From Gentiana macrophylla (Eukaryota > Streptophyta > Magnoliopsida > Gentianales > Gentianaceae): a DNA stretch of 64,000 bases. The notes under the pieces are model-generated. The model was not told where the DNA came from. It searched no databases and saw only the letters and a list, made by a program, of their open reading frames with translations. Position 1 is the stretch's first letter. Each line of letters begins with the position of its first letter. A program made the translations under genes and the position numbers. The stretch covers positions 65,417,852 through 65,481,851 of the forward strand of contig CM047815.1 of the NCBI GenBank assembly GCA_026214975.1. The letters are read 5' to 3'. Positions 33,021 to 42,917 of this stretch are shown one piece after another.

Positions 33021-36000
33021 ATATAAGTATGAAAATTTTGTGGTGTGATGCACTTTGGAGTTCTTCTTTAATTTGGAATGTGCAATGAAAATTTTGTGGT
33101 AATATATAATGTTCTTGGGTGATGCTTTTCTTCAGTCAACGTTGAGAAGTGGTTGAATCCTAAATTCGGTACATTTATCTGGTCTATTAAAGGCTACTAC
33201 TGTGGATTGAATCATGAAAAATAAAATTGGTTCTTGTAACTCTGATTTGTTTGAGTAGCATTTACAAACTTGTGTAAAAATATTTGTTTGCTCTGATTCG
33301 ATCAAGTTTGATGTGGAATTATGTTCATTCTTTCGTTGAAATTGCAGGTCTTTGGTCTCATTCATGTTAAAAGATTGAATATCCGTACCATCTCAAAGGT
33401 CCGTGTATAAATTCCGGCACCATTTGGTTGAAGGCCATGAGATCCATGGTGAAGGAATTTACACTTGAACGGAAAAGAAATTGTCGATGTAGTCAGAGAT
33501 ATAAGGTAATTTATATTTGTAATATAATCAACATGTCATAATATTATAATATTACTATTTCCAATATGCTTAAAATCTTAAATAAGATGTTTGGGTTTCA
33601 ATATATCTTGGATATTGGTAAATATTCGAAATTCGGTATAAGTTGTATGGTCAAATTTATTGGTGAATAATTATATGCTCGATAGGATGATTTTGTGAAT
33701 CTTTCCCCAACCTATAAATTCAGCTGTTTATGCCCAATTAGTTACATTTTTTTCTTCTCAATATAAGTAGTTTAGCTTCGTATGAGCTCATGAGTGATGG
33801 TTAGTTGCCCTTAATTTGATCTCGTGATTGATGTGGTACCATTAGTATCATGTTATTTGATGTTTTCCTTGTTTATTTAGCAAGATTGAAATCAATGTTG
33901 TGTTGTCTGTGTTGTTTAGTTGTGGCATACAGTTTTACGTCTAAAATGGTAAGATGAAAGCGATTTCTTAACATCATGATATCGTACTATCTTTCAAGTT
34001 TTAGTACATAATCTTAGGCAGAATAAGTGTTTTTTTTTCAAAGAAGACAAGATAAGTGTTTAGCCACACCATTTTGTGATGCTGAATTGTTACTTTTGTG
34101 TAGTTGAATTGCAGATTGATGGAACATCATCTGGACAGGTAAATCTGTTGTTGTTTTTCCCCTCTCATAATTGATTTTTTTTAATTGCCCCCTCTAGGTC
34201 GATGTTGATTTTGTTCTTGCCACCATCATCATAGGTGCCACCTTTCTTTAAAAAAAAGAAATAAATATAAAACACACCAAAAATAATAATGCTTGAAGAC
34301 ATATTGGTTTCTTAAGAAGTAGAAGAAAGAAAACGTCAAATAATCCTAAATTAATATATATGTAAGCCCAACAAACTCTGCTACGCAGCGATCTTTGTTT
34401 TATTTTATACAATATTTTAATTATTCATACACTTTGCTTACTAAAAAGACTATAATAGTAATTGCAAAATAAAATTTGAGAGGCATCCAGAATCGAGTAG
34501 GGATATTAGGACTTTTGCGAGCCCAATTTTCACAGTCTCACCGTGACAGAGAGGCGAGAGCTGCGAATTCCTCCCCTACGAATTCCTCTTTCTGAAATAA
34601 GGTTAAGGTGAGATTTTTGCTTTCATAATGTGACATAATACATTGCACCATAATAGAGAATCATAATTTTATGATTCTCTATTACGGTGCAATGTATTAT
34701 GTCACATTTTGAAAGCAAAAATCTCACCTAACCTTATTTCGAAAAGAGAGAATCATGACTCTCACTCTCTGCATGTCGGTGAGACTGTGAAAATTGGGTT
34801 CGCAAAAGTCCTAATATCCCTACTCGATTCTGGACGCCCTTCAAATTTTATTTTGCTATTACTGTTATAGTCTTTTTATCAAGCAAAATGTATGAATAAT
34901 TAAAATGTTGTATAAAATAAAACAAAGATCGCTGCGTAGCAGAGTTTGTTGGGCTCACATATTAATTTAGGATTATTTGACGTATTTTTTTTTCTTCTTA
35001 AGAAACAATATGTCTTCAAGTATTATTATTTGGTGTGTTATATATTTATTTCTTTTTTTAAAGAAACGTGGCACCTATGATGATGGTGGCAAGAACAACG
35101 TCAATAACGTCCGAGAGGGGGCAATTAAAAAAAATCAATTATGAGAGGGAAAAAACAACAATAGATTTACCTGTCCAATGCTCCAGATGATGTTCCAACA
35201 ATCGCAATTCAATTACACAAAAGTAATAATTCAGCATCACAAAATGGTGTGGCTAAACACTTATTCTGCCTAAGATTGTGTACTAAAACTTGAAAGATAG
35301 TACGCATATCATTATGTTAAGAAATCGCTTTCATCGTACCATTTTAGACCTAAAATTGTATGCCACAACACAACATTGATTTCAATATTGCTAAATAAAC
35401 AAGGAAAACATCAAATAATATGATGCTAATGGTACCACATCAATCACAGATCAAATTAAGGGCAACTAACCATCACTCATGAGCTCATACGCTACCTATA
35501 TTGAAAAGGGAAAAAAAATGTAACCAATTGAGCATAAACAGCTGAATTTATAGGTTGGGGAAAGATTCACAGATTCATCCTATTGCCATATAATTATTCA
35601 TCAATAAATTTGACCATACAACTTATACTGACTTTCGAATATTTACCAATATCCAAGATGCATTGAAAACCCAAACATCTCTTATTTAAGATTTTAAGAA
35701 TATTGGAAATAGTTATATTATGACATGTTGATTATTTAACAAATATAAATTACCTTATATTTCGGACTACATCGATGTTTCTTTCTCGTTCAAGTGCAAA
35801 TTCCTTCACCGTGGATCTCATGGCCTTCAACCAAATGGTGCCGGAATTTATACATGGGGACCTTTGAGATGGGGATATTCAATCTTTTTAACATGAATGA
35901 GACCAAAGACCTGCAATGTCAACGAAAGAATGAACATAACTCCACATCAAACTTGATCGAATCAGAGCAAACAAACCTTTTTACACAAGTTTGTAAAAGC

Positions 36001-36192
36001 TACACAAACAAATCAGAGTTACAAGGCGGCTGAAACCAATTTTATTTTTCATGATTCAATGTTTGTTCCACGGTAGTAGCCTTTATAGACCAGATAAATG
36101 TACCATATTTAGGATTCAACCACTTCTCAACAATGACTGAAGAAAAGCATCACCCAGAAACATATATATTACCACAAAATTTTCATACTTAG
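33021..36192. repeat. Giant palindrome, arms ~1.5-1.65 kb, 2-base centre
   Basis: The left arm 33021-34667 is the inverse complement of 34668-36192. The centre is GAATCATAA-TT-TTATGATTC at 34658-34677. Outer ends meet at AAGTATGAAAATTTTGTGG (about 33026) and its complement (about 36171-36190). Arms differ by about 5% by eye in compared stretches, plus indels. Splice-like junctions are visible (ATTGCAG/GTCTTTGGTCTC, ATATAAG/GTAATTTA, AATTGCAG/ATTGATGG), so the arms may be an inverted duplication of an intron-containing transcript region. The gene is not recognised. Confidence 0.93.
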
Positions 36193-36600
36193 GGCATCTC
36201 CAACGGGACCATGACCCGGGAGCATACCCCTATTTTGGTGGAATAGTGTTGCTCCAACGGTTCACCATCTTCAACACCATTTTGGTACAAAAGCTTTCTC
36301 TCACACCAAATATGGTGTTGGGTCGACCCGACACCAAATATCCGTTTAACCTCTTCTTTATTTTATTTTTTATTTTTTTCCTCTTTCTATCACAAAACCA
36401 AATATCTTGACAACACCTTTTTTGTTTAAAAATTTTTTTGATTTTATTTGTTCATTTTATTATTAAAAAAATGTGGTATTCTTTTTGGTGTAAGATAGAT
36501 GTAGATGGTAGAAGATATTTGGTGAAATGGTGTATACTATTTTGGTGAAATGGTGTAAATATTAGCTGAGTTGGTTAGGGGCATTAAGCCTAATTAGAAA
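36193..36600. mobile_element. Possible MITE beginning GGGCATCTCCAACGG
   Basis: The start TTAGGGCATCTCCAACGGG is a common plant MITE terminus (PIF/Harbinger or hAT-like). The other end, near GAGTTGGTTAGGGGCATTAAG (36568-36589), is only a rough inverse. Repeated TTTGGTG(A/T)AATGGTGTA lies inside. Class and ends are uncertain. It abuts the palindrome's right end. Confidence 0.4.
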
Positions 36601-37168
36601 TTTGTAAATTACCGATTAGAAGTTTCAACATGCTCTCGAGTTGATAATCTCTCATTTGAATGTTAATAAACAAGCAACAATTCATTTTCTGAAAATTCAT
36701 TTGTTAGCATTACGAAATTCTGTTTAATTTATGCGATGTCATCTCTAATGTAGAGATTTTGCTCATTTTGTCGATTCTCAAATTTTATTCTAAGTTTCAA
36801 TTTAAAATTGCAGGTGGCTTGAATACACCATCTCAAACTTCATGAAACTTATGAAGGCTACATTGGCTGCGAATACACCATCCATCTTAGCTGCAAAGAA
36901 GTTTAACTTTCAACACTGAAGCTTTCAATGTGAGTAAACAACAATTTAGCCAAGAGCTATTCACGAAATGAGCAAATCGAAGAAACTGTTCATGAAGCTC
37001 AAATGGAATCAAGAAAAGTGTTCATGATGCTCAAAAGAGATAAGGATGAAGTTGGAAGACATTGGTTACCTATCTACCATGAACCATAGGGTACCCACAA
37101 CAATTTTTTTTTCTTTATTTTATAATATTACTATAATAATATTAAACTATATTAGTTTGATGATTTAG
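36600..37168. other. No recognised gene
   Basis: AT-rich DNA with splice-like junctions (AAAATTGCAG/GTGGCTTG near 36815 and GATGATTTAG/ATGTTGCTCG at 37168-37169) and short exon-like runs. It may be part of the same unknown transcript unit as the palindromes. Confidence 0.3.
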
Positions 37169-37700
37169 ATGTTGCTCGATAGGGAGATCAAGAAAAGGCT
37201 TTGTTTCAAGGGAAAGAGCTTGGAGGGCAAAGTGAAACACTTCTCCAAGAGTATATACGGCCTACTCCTCAAGCCGTCCGTGACAATTGTTGCTGCCATT
37301 AATTATGGAGACCATTATGGAAGAAAGATAAAAGATGAAAGCCTATCCATTCTGAAGAAGCTAATGGTGGAAAACGATCGCAACAAACTGGATCCGAGCG
37401 AGGAAAAGAACTGATTTTTGCCACTGCCATTGCCAACTGTCATATGGCAAGAATCAGTTCTTTTCCTCGCTCGGATCCAGTTTGTTGCGATTGTTTTCCG
37501 CCTTTAGCTTCTTCAGAGCGGATAGGCTTTATCTTTTATCTTTGCTCCATAATGCTCTCTATAATTAATGGCAGCCACAATTGTCACGAAATACACGAGG
37601 AGTAGGCCACATATACTCTTGCAGAAATGTTTCACTTTGCCCCCAAGCTCTTCCCCTTGAAAAGAAGCCTTTTCTTGATCTCCCTATCGAGCAAAAACTC
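37169..37700. repeat. Second palindrome, arms ~245 bp, ~36-base loop
   Basis: 37169-37415 is inverse to about 37452-37700. The right arm starts AATCAGTTCTTTTCCTCGCT, complementary to AGCGAGGAAAAGAACTGATT in the left arm. The loop is TTTTGCCACTGCCATTGCC and following. The left arm is an open 81-codon frame (MLLDREIKKRLC to DPSEEKN) of unknown family, preceded by a splice-acceptor-like TTTGATGATTTAG. A transcript would make a long hairpin RNA. Confidence 0.92.
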
Positions 37701-38440
37701 AACCCAAACGAACCCAAGCTCAGGCCTAGTCTGCTAGCTGCCATATGTCCACTACGCACTTTAACTACTTTTTTTTCTGACTACTACTTGATTCTGTTGT
37801 GGTTGTGCCACTTAAACTACTTTTGTTTCTGTCTACTACTTTATCATGATTATGCGCTTCATTTGTGGTTGTGATTATATATCATTTATCTTAATCCTTT
37901 TATAAGTCTTTCTATCCTTAAACTTTTCAGATATATCATTTATCTTAATATATACTAATATATATGTATATATTATTTATTATTTTACCAAACTACTCAA
38001 AGTAATTGTGATAAGGCCTGATGGGGATGGCCATTGCATTTTAAAACCATTATAAATTGTATTTTGTGTCACATTCACATTCCCAGTGTGAGCACCATCT
38101 GTTTCTTGACCAAGAAAACATTTCTTTTAGCCCTTAAAAATTAATTTAAAAGGATCGTCATTTCCAAAAAGAGGAGCCATAGTTACACGAAATAAATAGT
38201 TCTGCTTCTTCCTCTGTCGAGAATTAAATCCTCTCCCTCTCACATACTAATAGTGACTTCATACCTCTCCCGTAGGTCGAGTGGCTTCACACCTCTAAAA
38301 AAGAAAGGCTTGTCGAAATCGCGCGGTTGGGTTGGTCCGACCAAGAAAGGCACAGGAGTCTTTGGGCATTCTGACTCTGAAGAGCATTCTTTTCGATCTT
38401 GTACTAAGTTAGGCTGAACATTATCCGTCACCACACCCCA
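37701..38440. other. No recognised gene
   Basis: AT-rich to 38000, then a possible minus frame at 38240-38449 (VPFLVGPTQPRDFDKPFFF) without a known family. It may be an internal part of the adjacent copia. Confidence 0.3.
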
Positions 38441-38442
38441 CC

Positions 38443-38931
38443 GTGCCACCGGTCAACTCCGACGGTGCCACAGATTCTGATTGGGCAGGTTGTGTAGAAT
38501 CCAGAAGATATGTATATTGCTTATTTCTGGGTAGCTCCTTGGTCTTATGGAAAGCAAAGAAATATACTACTGTTTCTAGAAGCTCAGCTAAGAGTGAATA
38601 TAGGGTTACTCAGAAGTTCAATGGTTCAAGTACCTTTTGGAAGATTTGCAAATTGCTTTTAGCAGCCTATCTCCATGTATTGTGATAATCAGAGTGCCTA
38701 ACACATTATTTCTAATCCGGTGTTTCACAAGCGCATCAAACACATTGAAGTAGATGCCATGTTGTTCTTCGAGAAAAACTTCAACCTGGGTTGGTCAAAA
38801 TATTTCCCATCTCTTCATTCCAGCACTTGCATATTGCTTTACCAAACCACTAGATGGTCTGGCACTTCAATGAGCTCTTCAATGCTTTCAGACCAATGAT
38901 CCTTCTGATTCCCCTCCCAGCTTGCGGGGGG
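38443..38931 (+). pseudogene. Copia RNase H fragment (family E)
   Basis: Reads [40 protein letters not shown], then in other frames C-D-N-Q-S-A and ISNPVFHKRIKHIEVDAM. These are the C-terminal copia RNase H landmarks. A polypurine tract CTTGCGGGGGG (38921-38931) follows, then the LTR. Upstream domains are absent. Confidence 0.85.
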
Positions 38932-39714
38932 TGTTGAAGTTAAATAGTTAAGTAGTGCAACTATTATATACAGTAAATAATTTGGCAGTCAATTAGGTAG
39001 GAGGTTAGTTATGTAACGCCCCCAGACCCAGGGCCTGGTAGCGCTAAATGAGTCATAAATAGTCCGGTCAACTGCTTAGACCGCCGTCCTCGCTTGGTCT
39101 AAAAGGGCTAACCCGAGTTGACAAAACCTTTATGTCTCACACGTATATGGGGGTGAGCATTCACTTACTTTACCGATGTAGGATATCACATTCTCCCCCC
39201 CCCACCCCCCCTTATAAGATCGGCGTCCTCGCCAGGGGCGCCAAGACTTGTCCCGGATCGTCCTACCAGGAGATAACTAGAGGTCATCCTTACATCGTCT
39301 TCTTGTGCGGTGCGACCATAGTTCCGTCGATAGTCGGCTCAGTACCGTTCTCAGAACGCCCCTGGACCCGGGCTGTAACGCTTAAATGAGTCATAAATGG
39401 TGCGATCAATCGCTTAGCTTGAACCATCGCCCTCGCTTGGTCTAAAAATTTGTCGAATTAATGAAGATATTTATATACACATATATGGGGTAAACTTTTC
39501 ACTCTTTCTGGATGTGGGATATCACAGTTAGTTAACCAACTAGTTAACTTCCATATGTTAGCTAACTAGTATATAAGGCTAGATTCTTTAGTTGACGATA
39601 TTATTCCTTTTTAACTTACTTCTTTGTAAAATGAAAATGCACATACGTAAAATAATGTAAAAAACGATAAATTAATCACCAAAGTGAATTATTTGTAATG
39701 AAAGACAATCAACA
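38932..39714 (+). repeat. 3' LTR of family-E copia, split by a TRIM
   Basis: Starts TGTTGAAGTTAAATAG after the polypurine tract and probably ends CAATCAACA (39714), giving TGTTGA/TCAACA ends. Removing the nested TRIM (39012-39526) leaves about 260 bp. TATA-like AGTATATAAGGC lies at about 39569. Confidence 0.7.
39012..39526 (-). mobile_element. TRIM (miniature LTR element) inserted in a copia LTR
   Basis: Two ~178-bp terminal repeats (39012-39190 TGTAACGCCC...GATATCACA; 39351-39526, ending GGGATATCACA) flank 160 bp. In minus orientation the internal part has a G-rich polypurine tract (complement of CTCCCCCCCCCACCCCCCC) and a degenerate tRNA-Met-like site (GGTACTGAGCC, about 39337-39347). Flanking repeats read GTTAGTTA on both sides, compatible with a 4-bp or 8-bp duplication in periodic sequence. 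It encodes nothing and needs another element's enzymes. Confidence 0.85.
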
Positions 39715-40039
39715 TGAATGGATACGATATTACACTCATGTGTGTATAAACCTGATAGATTCCCTGATCCAATTGGATCGAATAAATCACTTTTATTCAT
39801 CTTGGATAAAAATAAGTTTTTCTTACATTATTCTTCACAATACATCACATCCATTTTATTTCACATGAAATCCGGTAGAAACCAAATAATATTTCATCCA
39901 TAATTTAATTTAACCCTTAAATTCAAATCGAGCGTAAGTATCTGGTCTCCAAATATATCGTTAAAATCTTCCCATATGCATCGATTTAAAAGATGGAGCG
40001 TTTAAAGCGCACATCAAATCCACTTGGCGTCCAAATGTG
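39715..40039. other. No recognised gene
   Basis: AT-rich intergenic sequence with only short frames. Confidence 0.5.
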
Positions 40040-40995
40040 GACACCACACTTTCAAAGGTTATTCTACTTAAGGCACCATAGTGGTTTTTTACATATTCTC
40101 ATTGCACCACAAAATTGCCATTTATACCTAAGGCACCACATCTGGAAATAAAATTTCGATCTCATCAAAATAACTACAATACAACCCATGAACTTTTAAT
40201 TGTTACAAATTGATCCTTCTACCCTTAGGCACCACACTTTTTCCTTCCCAAATCATTCATCACCAATTCACCATCGACTCTTCTTCTTCTCCATCTCCAA
40301 TCCTGTAGAATCACACCTCCAACCAATCACCGCCAACAAAACACAAAAAATCCTACGTTATGATAAAGAAAATCAGCAATCGAAAACTATAATGGCAGCT
40401 AACTTCATGTTACTAAAAGGAATTAAAGAATCTAGATTAACCAGCACCCAACTTTGTCAACCACACAACCTTTCCAAAAAAAAAAAAATTGAATTTAGCG
40501 ATTACACAACCAGAGTGCTTGTATGAGTGAAGGTTAAACAGATTGCTAGGCTCCTTAGTGAACCTGACAATTGCGGTTCCATTTCCGAACTCCTTCACAA
40601 GAAAGAAGTCGTTTTTTTTCATGATCTCCCATATCAACTGTCCCGGCACAGTCACCATGTCAATACCCTAGTGTAAATGCACCCTTCACTTGATTATGAA
40701 GAATGTTGTAGTTAATGAAGAAGAAGAAGAAGATTGTGAAATTATGCGATGGAATAGAGAGGGGTCTAAATGCAATATTGATTTTTGTGGAGCATAATTG
40801 AAAAACAAAAAACAATGGCAATAGTAAATATAATAAGGAAATAAAAAAAATTGGATTTTTTTAGTTGTGTGGTGTCTTTGGTAAATTCGTCATTTAAAGA
40901 ATCAATGTGTGGTGCCTGAGGTAAGCGAGTTTTTTAAGCAGTGTTGTGGTGTCCGGAGTATAAAAAGTGTGGTGCCTTTAAAGACACCATTAAAA
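40040..40995. mobile_element. Non-autonomous DNA-transposon-like unit carrying a captured RPL28e start
   Basis: GGCACCACA-type motifs lie on the left (about 40050, 40072, 40105, 40131 and 40229) and as the inverse TGTGGTGCC/TGTGGTGTC on the right (about 40879, 40910, 40944 and 40966). This gives inverted subterminal repeats. The exact ends and target duplication are not resolved. Between them is the ribosomal protein L28e fragment. The arrangement resembles Pack-type elements, but the superfamily is not proven. Confidence 0.65.
40437..40658 (-). pseudogene. RPL28: 60S ribosomal protein L28e N-terminal fragment
   Basis: The frame from 40658 (minus) reads [40 protein letters not shown] and [10 protein letters not shown], the N-terminal part of eukaryotic ribosomal protein L28e (large subunit, cytosol). 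After KHSG the match is lost; CTCTG/GTTGTG there could be the first splice donor, so this looks like a genomic copy of exon 1. The rest of the protein (normally about 140 aa) is absent. It lies inside the repeat-bounded unit and is unlikely to make a working protein. Confidence 0.88.
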
Positions 40996-41004
40996 AAATG
41001 GATT

Positions 41005-41288
41005 CTATCGGCACCTCCAGTTATACTATCGGCACCCTTTATTTGATTATTTTTTCTACTTTTCGATATCAACGTCAGTGGACTGACGTTTTTAAGTTGT
41101 GACACTTTTATAACGTAAACGTCGGTGCCACTGACTTTCGTTTTTGAACAGCAACGTCAGTGTTGTTGACTTTGGTTTTCAATAGCAACGTCAGTGTCAC
41201 TGACGTCATGTTCATTAAAAATAATCGTGGTATCGAAATATTTTTTTATGATGTCGAAAGTATAGTAAAAATGGGGGTGTCAATAAAA
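41005..41288. mobile_element. MITE with TGACGT palindromes
   Basis: The ends CTATCGGCACCTCCAGTTAT and the inverse of ATTTTTACTATACTTTCGAC / TTGACACCCCCAT are similar (consensus GRCACCYCCA..TTWTACTAT), giving imperfect terminal inverted repeats. Inside, four imperfect palindromes of the type AACGTCAGTGNCACTGACGT lie at 41071-41090, 41117-41142, 41152-41177 and 41187-41207. The target duplication is not determined. A Mutator-like origin is a guess. Confidence 0.6.
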
Positions 41289-42917
41289 GCCAAAAAAAAA
41301 AAAAAGGAATGTTTATTGACAGCACAGTGAACAAGTTTCACACCCGATGTGATGTCACCATAAATGTTTTAATTAAATGCTTCTTAAGAAGATCATCTAC
41401 CACTAAGAAATAAAAAATCACCTTCTGATAGGAAGATTAGTGTATGGTGTCTCTATTAGTAAAGATTTAACCTGTAATCAAACTTGTACCAAATAGTTTA
41501 AATTTAAAAACAGACGTCATGACACATTACTTAACTCTTAACTCTACGGAGGATGGACACATGCATCGGTGGTAACACAATAATTGTCTTTTATTATCGA
41601 TTTGTCATCACATAAATATGTGTATATAGATCAATTCTTAATCACCCATATAAAAATTAAATTTGATGGTCATTTAATGCCATAAAATTTGTCATTGTCA
41701 TTATATGTGGAAATTTTATCTAGCAATTACTACAACGACTACAAACACTAGTGCATAAAGATTGGCTGTGAATAATCATCAACATCACTCGTTTTTATGC
41801 AAGCGTGTATGCCTTCCTCTGTTTCGTTTCTCACTTTACTTCGAAATGCCAACCCTTCTTCTCTCTCCTTAGATTTTGGTCCTTGCCTTCTCTTTTTGGT
41901 CAACCTTTATTTATTACCTGGGTGCTTGTTTTTGAAGAGCAAAATGTAATCATTAAAGACAGCAAAACCCATAAATATATAATGTGGAAAAGGGAAAATT
42001 CATTAGTGAAAAAAACGTGGTACAGAGACTATAGTACCAAAAAGTAGCTGATTCCCAGAATCTAAAAAGGGTATCTTTCTTTTACTTTTGGTTTGGGTCT
42101 TTATCTGTTTCAGAACTCTGTATTATTCTGACTTGGGTTTTCTCTTTAAGGTACTGCTAGTATTTATGATGCCACGATCCATGTTACTGTCCAATTAACC
42201 GATTCTGTAAACATTTTTAAGGTTTTTACTTAGTGGGTTTTCCTATGCTCCCCTAAATTTTTGAACAGTTTCTTGAATCATTTTGTCAAATTTTGCATAG
42301 GTACTGCAATTCAGTGTTTGTTTTCTTATTTACGTGGTCTTTGTGGTTTGACTAAAAGTTTTCCTTATTCATAATTGTAAGGTACTGTTGGTTACTAGCT
42401 AAGTTAAGTTGCTTTCTTTCCATTTTTTTTAGTACTTCTGGTTGAACAAATTTCTATCTTTCTTCTATTTTTGGGTAACTTAATTAGAATTTGATCTTTC
42501 ATCATTAATGCATTAATTTCTATATTTGGAATAGATATGATTAACATTGAATAGTTCTACATATGCATGTGGTTTCCTGTGGAAATCTTGTAAATAAAAT
42601 AATTCTTTTGATTGATGACTTGAAAGTGTTTCTTTGTTGAACCATGAGCACCTTAAATTCACATGCATAATGCATTAGCCTCTGCATTTTGATGTATTGA
42701 TCTTTGATTACTATTCGATTTTTTTTGAATTAATAAGATTTTAAAAATAAAATTTGAATATTAACTACCTATGCATATTGTTTTTCGATGAGGAGTGAGT
42801 TTTATTGTATGCCTAAGTAAGAATAGTGTTTCTAGGTTATATCTCAAATTAGAGGGGATCTGCAACAGAGCTGCTTTATCTTGGTGAATTTCTGCAATTC
42901 TTTAAGGAAAAGTGGAT
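41289..42917 (+). promoter_or_regulatory. Promoter and 5' UTR/intron region of the bHLH gene
   Basis: No TE coding is seen between the MITE and the bHLH start. A CT-rich stretch near 41810-41870 (CCTTCCTCTGTTTCG, CTTCTTCTCTCTCC) is typical of plant transcription starts. A likely 5' UTR intron runs from AAG/GTACTGCT near 42150 to CTGCAACAG/AGCTGC near 42871, both with canonical splice dinucleotides. The exact start site cannot be set. Confidence 0.5.

Noticed and set aside
39012..39534. hAT transposon because of an 8-bp flanking repeat
   Set aside because: The unit has paired terminal direct repeats, TG...CA ends, a PPT and a PBS-like site, so it is an LTR-type TRIM.
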